Shown piece by piece: positions 37,616 through 46,170 of a stretch of 64,000 nt of DNA (the first letter of the stretch is position 1; every line of letters starts with the position of its first letter). The stretch lies in NCBI RefSeq assembly GCF_004135975.1, contig NZ_CP026538.1, positions 310,001-374,000 of the forward strand. Reading direction: 5' to 3'. Source of the DNA: Solidesulfovibrio carbinolicus. GTDB taxonomy: Bacteria; Desulfobacterota; Desulfovibrionia; Desulfovibrionales; Desulfovibrionaceae. A program made the translations under genes and the position numbers. The notes below the pieces were generated by a model, which was given only the letters and a program-made list of their open reading frames with translations, searched no databases and was not told the DNA's origin.

Positions 37616-38302
37616 ATGACCGCACCATCCGCCGACCGTCGCCTCATCGTCGCTCTGGACGTCCCCACCGCAGCCCAGGCTCTGGAGCTGGCCGACCGCC
37701 TGTCGCCCCAGGTCAATTTCTTCAAGGTCGGGCTGCAGCTTTTCCTCGACGCCGGCTTTGCCGTGTGCGACGCGCTGGTCAAGCGCGGCCATGAGGTCAT
37801 GCTCGACCTCAAATTTCACGACATCCCCCAGACCGTGGCCCTGGCCACGGCCCAGCTGGCCAACCACGACATCGCCCTGGCCACGGTGCACGGCTATCCG
37901 CAGGTGGTGGCCGCCGCCGCCAAGGCCAAGGGAAAGACGAAGATCCTGGCCGTCACGGTGCTGACGAGCCTGGGGCCGGAAGAGTTGGAGCAGTCGGGCT
38001 TTGCCGGCACGCTTGCCGATCTGGTGCGGCTGCGGGCCGAGACGTCCTTGGCCGCCGGAGCCGACGGCATCGTCTGCTCGCCCCTGGAGACGGCGTTTTT
38101 GCGCAAGGCGCTCGGGGGCAAGCCCATCATCGCCACGCCGGGCATCCGGCCGCTGGACAGCGTGGCCGACGACCAGACCCGCACGGCCACGCCCAAAGCC
38201 GCCATCGTCGCCGGCGCGACCCACATCATCATCGGCCGCCCCATCACCAAAGCCCCCGACCCGGCGGCGGCGGCGCGGGAGATTTTGGCGGAGATTGGCT
38301 AG
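37616..38302 (+). CDS. pyrF: Orotidine 5'-phosphate decarboxylase
   Basis: 228 residues from ATG at 37616. A GTG at 37607 in frame is an alternative start. IVALDVPTAAQALELADRL, the catalytic DLKFHDIPQTV (Lys/Asp tetrad), ATVHGYPQ, CSPLETAFLR, TPGIRPLDSVADDQTRTATP and IIGRPITKAPDP cover all family signatures of the bacterial group I enzyme. It makes UMP, the last step of pyrimidine synthesis. It is the final gene of the glmS-amidase-pyrF run and is followed by a long hairpin repeat. Confidence 0.97.
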   Translation: MTAPSADRRLIVALDVPTAAQALELADRLSPQVNFFKVGLQLFLDAGFAVCDALVKRGHEVMLDLKFHDIPQTVALATAQLANHDIALATVHGYPQVVAAAAKAKGKTKILAVTVLTSLGPEELEQSGFAGTLADLVRLRAETSLAAGADGIVCSPLETAFLRKALGGKPIIATPGIRPLDSVADDQTRTATPKAAIVAGATHIIIGRPITKAPDPAAAAREILAEIG

Positions 38303-38311
38303 CGCGAGTGC

Positions 38312-38391
38312 GGGGGGAGAGGGAACCCCTTTTTGAAAAAAGGGGTTCCCTCTCCCCCCGCGCCCCCCTCTCCTTCCCCAAAAACTTTTCA
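38312..38391 (+). repeat. Long hairpin plus C-rich tract repeat (type 2), copy 1
   Basis: A stem of about 22 bp, GGGGGGAGAGGGAACCCC then TTTTT, folds back at GA onto its exact complement. It is followed by a C-rich run and TTCCCCAAAAACTTTT. The same arrangement occurs at 57955-58025. It lies 9 bases after the pyrF stop and probably acts as transcript end. Confidence 0.78.
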
Positions 38392-38453
38392 AGGGGGTGG
38401 GGAGCGGCTTGCTGACTGCGATAGCGAGAGCTTGTTTGTATTGGCTTTCCTTA

Positions 38454-38481
38454 TTGACTTTGGTCCCGCCTGCGATACCAT
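38454..38481 (+). promoter_or_regulatory. Promoter of hicAB
   Basis: TTGACT, 16 bases, TACCAT. The predicted start of transcription (about 38487-38489) falls on the hicA ATG, so the message may have little or no leader. Confidence 0.45.
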
Positions 38482-38487
38482 CTATCC

Positions 38488-38730
38488 ATGACTTCGGCTG
38501 ACAGGACATTGGCCAAGATGCGCCAGAATCCACGTGATTGGCGTATTGATGACCTCAAGGCCGTGGCTGATCGGTTGGGCATTGATTGGGATCACAGCGG
38601 CACGAGCCACTGTGTCTTTCGCCACCCTGGGGCCAGCCATCTGAGCGTGCCGGCCCATCGCCCCATCCTGCCCATTTACATCCGCCGCTTCCTGGCCCTT
38701 GTCGATGCCGTGACCAAAGGAGCCAGCTGA
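38488..38730 (+). CDS. hicA: HicA-type mRNA interferase toxin
   Basis: 80 residues. NPRDWRIDDLKAVADRLGI and SGTSHCVFRHPGAS with VPAHRPILPIYIRRFLALVD match the HicA double-stranded-RNA-binding fold. The His in GTSH is the catalytic residue of the family. No ribosome site precedes ATG 38488. ATG 38518, 11 bases after AGGA, is an alternative, but homologous toxins as I know them include the TLAKMRQNP segment. The stop overlaps the hicB start (TGATG). It cleaves mRNA and is neutralised by HicB. Confidence 0.85.
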   Translation: MTSADRTLAKMRQNPRDWRIDDLKAVADRLGIDWDHSGTSHCVFRHPGASHLSVPAHRPILPIYIRRFLALVDAVTKGAS

Positions 38731-39089
38731 TGGAAACTCCTCGTTATCCTTTTGAAATAACATTGCTTGATGAAGACGACGGCCCGGGCTACCTCATCAT
38801 TTTTCCTGATCTGCCCGGCTGCATGTCCGATGGCGCGACTGTCGAAGAAGCCATTGCCAACGGCGCGGACGCTGAAAAGGCCTGGATCGATGCTGCCCGA
38901 AAATGGGGCGACGCCGTGCCCGAACCGGGGCAGGGGCCGAACAAGACCGGCGAGTTTCGCACCCGCGTGCCCAAGAGCCTTCATGCCCGGTTGGCCCGGC
39001 AGGCCGCCGTGGAGGGAGTCAGCATGAACACCCTGGCCGTGGCGCTGCTGGCCGAAGGCCTCGGCCGCCGGCAGGCCGGGGGGCAATAG
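38730..39089 (+). CDS. hicB: HicB-type antitoxin
   Basis: 119 residues. An N-terminal HicB partial RNase-H-like fold (YPFEITLLDEDDGPGYLIIF, PGCMSDGATVEEAIANGADA) is followed by a C-terminal ribbon-helix-helix DNA-binding segment (RTRVPKSLHARLARQAAVEG then SMNTLAVALLAEGL). Translationally coupled to hicA by a TGATG overlap. It should bind toxin and repress the promoter at 38454-38481. A terminator follows. Confidence 0.9.
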   Translation: METPRYPFEITLLDEDDGPGYLIIFPDLPGCMSDGATVEEAIANGADAEKAWIDAARKWGDAVPEPGQGPNKTGEFRTRVPKSLHARLARQAAVEGVSMNTLAVALLAEGLGRRQAGGQ

Positions 39090-39104
39090 GCTCGTCGCCC
39101 ATAC

Positions 39105-39136
39105 AAAAGGCGGCCCCGTCAGGGAGCCGCCTTTTT
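39105..39136 (+). terminator. Rho-independent terminator after hicAB
   Basis: AAAAGGCGGC and GCCGCCTTTTT pair around an inner CCC-GTCA-GGG hairpin, with a T5 run on the plus strand 16 bases after the hicB stop. Confidence 0.85.
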
Positions 39137-39201
39137 CCGGGGCCTTTCCGGCCCCGCACCATCCTCAAGTAGATCGCAATAACTCACCACCGTCCTTCCC
39201 C

Positions 39202-39246
39202 ATTCGGGGTTTCCAAAGGGGGTCACCCCCTTTGGCCGCCGGAGGC
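39202..39246 (-). repeat. 3'-end box/hairpin repeat running into the acetyltransferase gene
   Basis: Leftward it reads a purine tract GGAGGAGAA, GCCTCCGGCGGCC, and the hairpin AAAGGG-GGTGA-CCCCCTTT, then GGAAACCCC. The box and half the hairpin are in the reading frame of the acetyltransferase gene, whose TGA is the hairpin loop. Confidence 0.8.
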
Positions 39247-39897
39247 TTCTCCTCCAAACACCCTCTCAGGCTCGGCCAGCACCGCCTCAATCCCCCCGAA
39301 AAACTCCCCCACATGGCGGCCGTCCACGAAGCTGTGCAGGGCTTCCAGGGCCACGGGCATGGTCATCCGGTCCGGGTCGATCTTGCCGAAGGCCACGCGC
39401 GGCACGGAGTCGCGCCAGGGATCGTCCCAGGGATTGGAGACGGCCGTGAAGGCTACGCCTGGCAGATTGGTCATATAGACGAGCCCCTGGCTTTCGCCGC
39501 CGGCGGGCGTCAGGGTCGGGGCGGCGTCGGCCGCCTGGCGGGACGCCTCCATGGTCTGGCGGAAGCGCGCGAAGGATGCGTCGTAGGCGGCGACGCAGTT
39601 GGCGTGCAGGTCGCGGCCCTTGGGTTGGTAGGTGAAGGCGGCGTCCACGCGGGCGAATTCCACGGGGCGCAAGTCCACCAACCGCTGGCGCAGCTCCGGC
39701 ACGGCGTTGGCGCTGCGCATGATGGCGTAATAGACGCAGTCCGACAGGCGCGGCTTGCCTTCGCCGCATTGCTGGCGAAAGCGCAGCAACTTCTCGACGG
39801 AGATCGGCGCGGTGACCGCCAAGCAAGGATTTCGCCGGGACTGGAAAAAGGCGAAATGCTCGCGGCGGGGCCAGGTGTTCAGATCGATCAGTTTCAT
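39223..39897 (-). CDS. Chloramphenicol-acetyltransferase-like protein
   Basis: 224 residues from ATG at 39897 (MKLIDLNTWPRREHF). CAT-fold signatures are PRLSDCVYYAIMRSANAVPE, VYMTNLPGVAFTAVSNP and, near the C-terminus, ALHSFVDGRHVGEFF with catalytic His and the HxxxDG motif. The family transfers acetyl groups from acetyl-CoA to chloramphenicol or other alcohols. Chromosomal relatives are often not resistance enzymes, so drug inactivation is not shown. Oddity: the last residues (GGEASGGQRG) come from a dispersed repeat, and the stop lies in the repeat's hairpin loop. Confidence 0.85.
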   Translation of the reverse strand: MKLIDLNTWPRREHFAFFQSRRNPCLAVTAPISVEKLLRFRQQCGEGKPRLSDCVYYAIMRSANAVPELRQRLVDLRPVEFARVDAAFTYQPKGRDLHANCVAAYDASFARFRQTMEASRQAADAAPTLTPAGGESQGLVYMTNLPGVAFTAVSNPWDDPWRDSVPRVAFGKIDPDRMTMPVALEALHSFVDGRHVGEFFGGIEAVLAEPERVFGGEASGGQRG

Positions 39898-39969
39898 GGG
39901 ACACCATCCAGTCGTCTGGGAATTGCGTTGCGTATCCGGCGATAACGCTGCCACGAATCAGCCAAAACG

Positions 39970-40001
39970 AAAAGGCGGCCCCTTGCGAAGCCGCCTTTTT
40001 T
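39970..40001 (-). terminator. Rho-independent terminator after alaS
   Basis: The minus strand reads AAAAAAGGCGGC-loop-GCCGCCTTTTCGTTTT with an 8 to 9 bp stem. It lies past the box/hairpin repeat that follows alaS, and upstream of the acetyltransferase gene. Confidence 0.8.
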
Positions 40002-40034
40002 GGCCAACTGGCCTCAAACTATCCACTTCCCCCG

Positions 40035-40078
40035 GTGGGGTTTCCAAAGGGGCTCAGCCCCTTTGGCCGCCGGAGGCA
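40035..40078 (-). repeat. 3'-end box/hairpin repeat after alaS
   Basis: From the alaS stop, leftward: the purine tract GAGAGATAAGAGGAAAGAA, TGCCTCCGGCGGCC, hairpin AAAGGGG-CTGAG-CCCCTTT, then GGAAACCCC. The box is 33 bases after the stop. Confidence 0.8.
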
Positions 40079-40111
40079 TTCTTTCCTCTTATCTCTCTTT
40101 CTCTCCCTCAC

Positions 40112-42754
40112 CTACCCCGCGATCGCCGCCTTGACCTTGGCCAAGGCTTCGTCGATGCCGGCCGGGTTCGTGCCGCCGGCCTGGGCCATGTCGGGACGGC
40201 CGCCGCCGGAGCCGCCGACCGCCGCCGCGGCGTCCTTGATGAGCGTCGGGGCGGTGAAGCGGTCGTGCAGGTCCTTGCTGACGGCCACGATCAGGCTCAC
40301 CTTGCCGCCTTCCTGCTCCGAGGCGATGGCCACGACGCCGGAGGGCAGTTTGCTGCGCAGATCGTCCATGGCCTCGCGCATGGCCTTGACGCTGGGGGCG
40401 TCCACCCGGGCGCACAGGACTTTGACGCCGCCGATCTCCTCAAGGCCGGCCATGAGGTCGCGGCCCTGGCCCGAGGCCAGTTTGGCGGCCAGCTGTTCCT
40501 TGTCCTTGCCCAGGGCCTTGATCTCATCCAGCAGCTTTTTGACGCGCGCGCCGAGTTCGCCCGGCTTGGCCTTGACGGTTTTGAGCGCGTCATCGAGTTC
40601 GCCGCGCATCTCGCGCACATGGCGCAGGGCGTTTACGCCCGTGACCGCCTCAATGCGGCGGGTGCCGGCCGCGACGCCGGACTCCGAGAGAATGTAGAAG
40701 CTGCCGGCCTGGCCGGTGGCGCCGATGTGGGTGCCGCCGCACAGTTCCATGGACACGCCCGGCACTTCGACCACGCGCACCACGTCGCCGTATTTCTCGC
40801 CGAAAAGGGCGGTGGCCCCCTTGGCCCGGGCGGCTTCGATGCCGAGTTCCTCGACAACAACCGGTGCGTCCAGCAGGATGGCGGCGTTGACCTCGTCCTC
40901 GACCTTGGCCAGTTCCTCGGCGGTCATGGCCGAGACGTGGGAGAAGTCGAAGCGCAGGCGGTCCGGGGTGACCAGCGAACCGGCCTGGTTGACGTGGCCG
41001 CCAAGGACGTTTTTCAGCGCCTTGTGGAGCAGGTGGGTGCAGGTATGGTTGCGGGCGGTGGCGGCGCGGGTGGCGGCGTCCACGGCCAGCTCGGCTTCCT
41101 GATCGAGCAGGATCTCGCCTTTTTGGACTTGGATGTGGTGGGCGGTCAGCTCCGGGCCGGCTTTGAGCGTGCCCAGCACGGCCACGTCGCCGGTCAGCGT
41201 CGTCACCGTGCCCAGGTCGCCGGCCTGGCCGCCGGATTCGCCGTAGAAGGGGGTCACGGCCGAGACCATGTAGCCGGTCTCGCCGGCAATGAGGCGCTCA
41301 ACAGCTTGGCCTTCGGCCGAAATGAGCGCGTTGACGCGGCTTTTGGCGGTCAGTTCGGTGTAGCCCGTGAAACGGGACTTCATGCCGGATTCGAGCAGCT
41401 CCAGGAACAGCACGGCCGGGTCGGTCTCGCCCGAACCCTTCCAGGCTTTCTTGGCCCGGGCCTTCTGTTCGGCCATGCAGACCCGATACCCGTCCTCGTC
41501 GGCGGCCATGCCGCGCTTGCCGGCCACGTCGTTGACGATGTCCAGCGGGAATCCGTAGGTGTCGTAGAGCTTGAAGGCGAATTCGCCGGTGATGACGGTT
41601 TCGCCGGCCGCAGCCATGCGGTCGAGTTCCTCGGCCAGGATGGCCAGGCCCTTGTCGAGGGTGACGCCGAAGCGTTCTTCTTCCTCGCGCACCACGCGTT
41701 CCATGAATTCGCGGCTGGCGACCAGTTCGGGGTAGGCCGGTCCCATGACGTCCACCACCACGCCGGCGGTCTTGTAGAGGAAGGGATCGGACAGGCCGAT
41801 GAGCTTCCCGAACCGCAAGGCCCGGCGGATCAGGCGGCGCAGCACGTAGCCCCGGCCCTCGTTGGAGGGCATGACGCCGTCGGCCAGCAGGAAAGCCACC
41901 GAGCGGCTGTGGTCGCCGATGACGCGCAGGGCGGTGTCGTGCTCGTCGTTGTCGCCGTAGGTCACCCCGGCGATCCGGGCGGCCGAGCTGATGATGGTCT
42001 GGAACAGGTCGATGTCGAAATTGGAGTGCACGCCCTGGACGACGGCCGCGATGCGTTCCAGGCCCATGCCGGTGTCGATGCTCGGCCGGGGCAGGGCCAC
42101 GCGGTTGCCGGGCTCGATCTGGTCGAACTGCATGAACACGAGGTTCCAGATTTCGAGGTAGCGGTCGCAGTCGCAGGTCCCGATGCCGCAGTTCGGACCG
42201 CAGCCCACTTCCTCGCCCCGGTCGTACATGATTTCCGAGCAGGGGCCGCAGGGGCCGGTGTCGCCCATGGACCAGAAGTTGTCCTTCTCGCCCAGGCGGA
42301 AGATGCGCTCGTCGGACAGGCCGGCGATCTTTTTCCACAGCCCGTGGGCCTCGTCGTCGTCGAGGTAGACCGTGGCGTAGAGGCGCGATTTGTCGAGGCC
42401 AATCACTTCGGTGAGAAATTCCCAGGCGAACGTGATGGCGTCTTCCTTGAAATAGTCGCCAAAGGAGAAGTTGCCGAGCATCTCGAAAAAGGTGTGGTGG
42501 CGGGCGGTGCGGCCGACGTTTTCCAGGTCGTTGTGCTTGCCGCCCACGCGCAGGCACTTCTGGGAGGTGGTGGCGCGGGAGTAGCCCGGCTTGTCCTGGC
42601 CCAGGAACACCTTCTTGAACTGCACCATGCCGGCGTTGGTGAAAAGCAGCGTGGGGTCTTCGCGCGGCACCAGCGGCGAGGACGCCACGACCTGATGGCC
42701 CTTGGACGCGAAATATTCCAGAAACTTGGCGCGAATCTCGGTTGCCGTCATCAT
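40112..42754 (-). CDS. alaS: Alanyl-tRNA synthetase
   Basis: 880 residues from the first of two adjacent ATGs (42754), 10 bases after GGAGG. Class II catalytic domain: [38 protein letters not shown], and motif 3 [10 protein letters not shown]. The editing domain has zinc ligands [10 protein letters not shown] (HxxxH) and CGGTHIG. The C-terminal DHHA1 domain ends [11 protein letters not shown]. It charges tRNA-Ala and hydrolyses mischarged Ser/Gly. It reads in the same direction as recA, 360 bases away. Its ribosome site sits in a partial copy of the box motif (GCCTCCG). Confidence 0.97.
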   Translation of the reverse strand: MMTATEIRAKFLEYFASKGHQVVASSPLVPREDPTLLFTNAGMVQFKKVFLGQDKPGYSRATTSQKCLRVGGKHNDLENVGRTARHHTFFEMLGNFSFGDYFKEDAITFAWEFLTEVIGLDKSRLYATVYLDDDEAHGLWKKIAGLSDERIFRLGEKDNFWSMGDTGPCGPCSEIMYDRGEEVGCGPNCGIGTCDCDRYLEIWNLVFMQFDQIEPGNRVALPRPSIDTGMGLERIAAVVQGVHSNFDIDLFQTIISSAARIAGVTYGDNDEHDTALRVIGDHSRSVAFLLADGVMPSNEGRGYVLRRLIRRALRFGKLIGLSDPFLYKTAGVVVDVMGPAYPELVASREFMERVVREEEERFGVTLDKGLAILAEELDRMAAAGETVITGEFAFKLYDTYGFPLDIVNDVAGKRGMAADEDGYRVCMAEQKARAKKAWKGSGETDPAVLFLELLESGMKSRFTGYTELTAKSRVNALISAEGQAVERLIAGETGYMVSAVTPFYGESGGQAGDLGTVTTLTGDVAVLGTLKAGPELTAHHIQVQKGEILLDQEAELAVDAATRAATARNHTCTHLLHKALKNVLGGHVNQAGSLVTPDRLRFDFSHVSAMTAEELAKVEDEVNAAILLDAPVVVEELGIEAARAKGATALFGEKYGDVVRVVEVPGVSMELCGGTHIGATGQAGSFYILSESGVAAGTRRIEAVTGVNALRHVREMRGELDDALKTVKAKPGELGARVKKLLDEIKALGKDKEQLAAKLASGQGRDLMAGLEEIGGVKVLCARVDAPSVKAMREAMDDLRSKLPSGVVAIASEQEGGKVSLIVAVSKDLHDRFTAPTLIKDAAAAVGGSGGGRPDMAQAGGTNPAGIDEALAKVKAAIAG

Positions 42755-43114
42755 GTTGTATATGCCTCCGCATGGGGATGGAAGACCAAAGGACAACATC
42801 CCCCGCATCTTCCTCGATAGCTTTGTTGTCAGCTGCAAGACGAAGAGCCAGGAGGGGCTTTGCCCCTCCCGGACCCTCCCCATCGGGGGGATGATCCCCC
42901 CGAACCCCCGCAAAGGGGTGAAATATGTGCGCGCCCGCCGTTGGTAATCGACCGGCTTTAGAACCAACCGGCCTTCAGACCCGACCAGCCTTTAACGTGT
43001 CCGGCCGCCAACGCCGCAACGCCCGCCCCCTTTACCCATTTGGGGGGTCCGGGGGCCTCAGGCCCCCGGCCGCCGGAGGCACTCTTCTCTTGTCTTGTCT
43101 TCTCGTCTCTTCCT
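42755..43114. other. Spacer with two hairpin repeats between alaS and recA
   Basis: No gene. At 43026-43080 is a full module oriented from recA: a purine-rich tract ending GAAGAG, TGCCTCCGGCGGCC, GGGGGCCTGAGGCCCCC, GGACCCCCC. The box is 34 bases from the recA stop. At 42850-42918 are two hairpins without the box (GGAGGGG-CTTTG-CCCCTCC and GGGGGG-ATGAT-CCCCCC). An alaS promoter must lie in the rest, but none is clear. Confidence 0.7.
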
Positions 43115-44182
43115 CTACATCCCGTCTTCTTCTTCCATCACTTCGGGCGAAGGCGGCGGCACGTATTCGGCGAAGCCGAGGTGTTCGCGCAGTTTGCCTT
43201 CGATCTGGTCGCGGATGTCGGTGTGTTCCTGCAGGAAGGCCCGCACGTTGTCGCGGCCCTGGCCCAGGCGTTCGGAGCCAAACGCGAACCAGGCCCCGGA
43301 CTTGTCCACGATGCCGGCTTCGACGCCCATGTCGATGAGCTCGCCTTCGCGGGACACGCCGGTGCCGTAGAGGATATCGAACAGCGCCTCGCGGAAGGGC
43401 GGCGCGACCTTGTTCTTGACGACCTTGACCCGGCAGCGGCTGCCGTAGGTTTCTTCCTTGTCCTTGAGCGTCTGGATACGGCGGATGTCCAGGCGCACGC
43501 TGGCGTAGAATTTGAGCGCGTTGCCGCCGGTGGTGGTTTCCGGGCTGCCGTAGCCGGTCATGCCGATCTTCATGCGGATCTGGTTGATGAAGATGACCGA
43601 GGTCTGCGACTTGTGGATGGTGCCGGTGAGTTTGCGCATGGCATGGGACATGAGCCGGGCCTGTCCGCCGACCTGCGTTTCGCCCATTTCGCCTTCGAGT
43701 TCGGCCTGGGGGATCAGCGCGGCCACGGAGTCGATGACGACCACGTCCACGGCGCTGGAGCGCACGAGGAGATCGGCGATGTCCAGGGCCTGTTCGCCGA
43801 AGTCGGGCTGGGAGATGAGCAGTTCCGGGGTGTTGACGCCCAGGCGGCGGGCGTAGTTGACGTCGAGGGCGTGTTCGGCGTCGATGAAGGCGGCGGTGCC
43901 GCCGAGTTTTTGGGATTCGGCGATGATATGCAGGGCCAGCGTGGTCTTGCCCGAGGATTCCGGGCCGTAAATTTCGGTGATGCGGCCCTTGGGGATGCCG
44001 CCGATGCCCAGGGCCAGATCGAGGCCGATGGAGCCGGTGGGGATGGCCGGGATTTTCACATGGGCGGAATCTTCCAGGCGCATGACGGCGCCCTGGCCGT
44101 GTTTGCGCTCGATGGTGGTGAGCGCGGTGGCGAGGGCTTCGCTGCGGAACTCTTGGGGGCTCAAGGCGGGCTTTTTAGCCAT
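43115..44182 (-). CDS. recA: Recombinase A
   Basis: 355 residues from ATG at 44182 (AGGAG upstream). Walker [11 protein letters not shown], Walker [12 protein letters not shown]1/L2 regions ([40 protein letters not shown]), and the acidic C-terminal tail [12 protein letters not shown]. All RecA family landmarks are intact. It catalyses strand exchange and LexA cleavage. No LexA box was recognised in the 220 bases upstream. Monocistronic, followed by a box/hairpin repeat. Confidence 0.98.
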   Translation of the reverse strand: MAKKPALSPQEFRSEALATALTTIERKHGQGAVMRLEDSAHVKIPAIPTGSIGLDLALGIGGIPKGRITEIYGPESSGKTTLALHIIAESQKLGGTAAFIDAEHALDVNYARRLGVNTPELLISQPDFGEQALDIADLLVRSSAVDVVVIDSVAALIPQAELEGEMGETQVGGQARLMSHAMRKLTGTIHKSQTSVIFINQIRMKIGMTGYGSPETTTGGNALKFYASVRLDIRRIQTLKDKEETYGSRCRVKVVKNKVAPPFREALFDILYGTGVSREGELIDMGVEAGIVDKSGAWFAFGSERLGQGRDNVRAFLQEHTDIRDQIEGKLREHLGFAEYVPPPSPEVMEEEDGM

Positions 44183-44405
44183 GTTGCCATGCTCCTGGCA
44201 TTGGTGTTTGGGCGTAAGAGCGACCTAGTAGCAAAAAGCCTGCCGCCCGGCAACCAAGGCGGCGCGGGCGGCAGGGGGCAAGGGAGCGGCGGCGTGCCCG
44301 GCCGGGACAATGAGCCGGGAGCGCTGGCGGCGGATCAAAAGCCGCGTTCTCGAGAAGCAGGCATCCTGTTTCCCGGGGAACGCGCCAATGCCGTGTTGTT
44401 AAATG

Positions 44406-44729
44406 CTATCGCACTGCTGAAGGGATGTGGCGCGAGGATTGCCCAGCCAGGGCGGCCGCGATCTCGGGACGACGCGGCGGCAACGGCAGGCGCGGCGGCC
44501 GGGCTGCGCGAACGGTGCGGCGGCTTCCGGCCAGTTCGGCTTTATCCCGGCCCAGGCTGGCGACAATGGTCTGGAAATCGGCCAGTCCGTTGTCGAGCCG
44601 GACAAACCGCAGCTTGATCTCTTCGAGTAATTCACGGAGATAGTGGAGGTTTTTTTCCTGGTCCCGATGGGTGGCCCGAAGCGACCCGAGGTTTTCGGCG
44701 GTGTCGGAGAAATAGACGGGGTCAAGCAT
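44406..44729 (-). CDS. Small hypothetical protein with helical start
   Basis: 107 residues from ATG at 44729, 8 bases after GGGAG. The first ~65 residues (HRDQEKNLHYLRELLEEIKL, FVRLDNGLADFQTIVASLG) form a probable amphipathic helix or coiled coil. The rest is Arg/Pro-rich (ARPPRLPLPPRRP) and may be disordered or past the true functional part. No recognised family. The good ribosome site and the normal composition of the first half argue that it is real. Lies between recA and the PP-loop gene. Confidence 0.55.
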   Translation of the reverse strand: MLDPVYFSDTAENLGSLRATHRDQEKNLHYLRELLEEIKLRFVRLDNGLADFQTIVASLGRDKAELAGSRRTVRAARPPRLPLPPRRPEIAAALAGQSSRHIPSAVR

Positions 44730-44908
44730 GGCGTGTCTCCCGTTGGCGGCGTGAGCCTGCCATTTCCGGGATGCGTGGTTCGCACCCCGCTCGATGCTGC
44801 ATCTAGCCCGCCAATGTTTCGGCTCGAAGGCGATTGCAGGAAATCGGCGCGCTCACCCCCGCCGCCGCGCCCCTTGCCTTCCTTCCGGCGAGGCTTTAGC
44901 TACGCCCC

Positions 44909-45976
44909 ATGAAATCCTACCACGCCCTGGCCCTTTTCTCCGGGGGCCTCGACAGCATACTGGCCGCCAAGACCATCGTTGCCCAAGGCCTCGACGTCCT
45001 GTGCCTGCATTTCGTCAGCCCTTTTTTCGGCAAGCCCCACAAAATCGACCACTGGCGCGCCATCTACGGCTTGGACATCATCCCGGTGGACGTTGCCGAA
45101 GAGTACGTCGCCATGCTCTCGGCCGGCCCGGTCCACGGCCTGGGCAAGTTCCTCAATCCCTGCGTGGACTGCAAGATCCTCATGCTGCGCCGGGCCAAGG
45201 CCATGCTCGCCGACTACGGCGCGAGCTTCATCATCTCCGGCGAGGTGGTGGGCCAGCGCCCCATGTCCCAACGCATCGACGCGCTCAACATCATCATTCG
45301 CGATTCCGGCGCCAAGGGCATTCTGCTGCGGCCGCTGTGCGCCAAACGCCTGCCCGAATCCGACGCCGAAAAAAGCGGCCTGGTCGACCGCGAAAAACTC
45401 TTTTCCATGAACGGTCGCGGCCGCAAGGACCAGATGGCCCTGGCCGAACACTTCGGGCTGACCGAAATCCCCACCCCGGCCGGCGGCTGCCTGCTCACCG
45501 AGCAGCCCTCGGCCAAACGGTTTTTCCCGCTTTTTATGCACAGCACCACGCCCCGGCCCACCGACTTCGATCTGGCCAACATCGGTCGCCAGTTCTGGGC
45601 CGGCGACCACTGGCTGGCCATTGGCCGCAACCAGGCCGACAACACGGCCCTGGAGCGCGAGGCCGGCCCCGACGATCTGCTCTTCAAGGTGCGCGACCTG
45701 CCCGGTCCCCTGGGCGTGGCCCGCAAACTGCCCGGCGCGGTCTGGGACGACGGGGCCGTGGCCGCCGCCGCCGCCTTCCTGGCCTCCTTCAACCCCAAGG
45801 CCCGCAACAGCGACGGCCCGGTGCGCGTGGACGTGGCCGGCTACGCGGGCGGCCACGTCATCGTCAGGCCGTCGCGCCAGACCGCCATCCCCTGGCAGGA
45901 GCCGACCTGGGAAGAAGTGAAAGAGAAAAAACGCCTGCGCTTCACCATCTGCGGCGACGGGCGTGGCGACGGGTAA
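44909..45976 (+). CDS. PP-loop ATPase, tRNA-thiolation (MnmA/ThiI-like) family
   Basis: 355 residues. A PP-loop motif FSGGLDSILA is near the start, so ATP is used to adenylate a substrate. FLNPCVDCKILMLRRAKAML gives a Cys pair, and IPTPAGGCLLTEQPSAKRFF a further conserved Cys, as in tRNA thiolation enzymes that activate sulfur. The C-terminal ~120 residues (WAGDHWLAIGRNQADN, GYAGGHVIVRPS) resemble the NFACT-R/DUF814 RNA-binding region. Likely modifies tRNA. The exact base is unknown. Annotation as a methyltransferase, common for this family, is not supported by any SAM motif here. Confidence 0.78.
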   Translation: MKSYHALALFSGGLDSILAAKTIVAQGLDVLCLHFVSPFFGKPHKIDHWRAIYGLDIIPVDVAEEYVAMLSAGPVHGLGKFLNPCVDCKILMLRRAKAMLADYGASFIISGEVVGQRPMSQRIDALNIIIRDSGAKGILLRPLCAKRLPESDAEKSGLVDREKLFSMNGRGRKDQMALAEHFGLTEIPTPAGGCLLTEQPSAKRFFPLFMHSTTPRPTDFDLANIGRQFWAGDHWLAIGRNQADNTALEREAGPDDLLFKVRDLPGPLGVARKLPGAVWDDGAVAAAAAFLASFNPKARNSDGPVRVDVAGYAGGHVIVRPSRQTAIPWQEPTWEEVKEKKRLRFTICGDGRGDG

Positions 45977-46010
45977 TTCGCGGAGAAGATAAGACAAAAG
46001 AAGATGAAAA

Positions 46011-46134
46011 TGCCTCCGGCGGCCGGGGGCCTGAGGCCCCCGGACCCCCCATATAGAAAAGGGGTAAAGGGGGGGCGGTACGGCTCCGGCGGCCGGGAGG
46101 GGCTCAGCCCCTCCCGGACCCTCCCGATAGGGGG
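46011..46134 (+). repeat. Two tandem 3'-end box/hairpin repeats
   Basis: First copy: after the purine tract AAAGAAGATGAAAA comes TGCCTCCGGCGGCC, GGGGGCCTGAGGCCCCC, GGACCCCCC (46011-46050). Its box is 34 bases after the PP-loop gene stop. Second copy from 46083: CTCCGGCGGCC, GGGAGGGG-CTCAG-CCCCTCCC, GGACCCTCCC. Both point the same way. The stems differ in sequence but pair fully. Confidence 0.82.
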
Positions 46135-46170
46135 AATGCGGTCTGATGGAACGGCGTCGGCGGGCGGTGG

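Noticed and set aside
39223-39897. Chloramphenicol resistance gene acquired by transfer
   Set aside because: Composition matches the neighbours and no mobile element is adjacent. Only the fold and HxxxDG motif are shown, not drug activity.
46011-46134. CRISPR array or tandem repeat array
   Set aside because: The repeats are scattered, tied to gene ends, with no regular spacers or cas genes.
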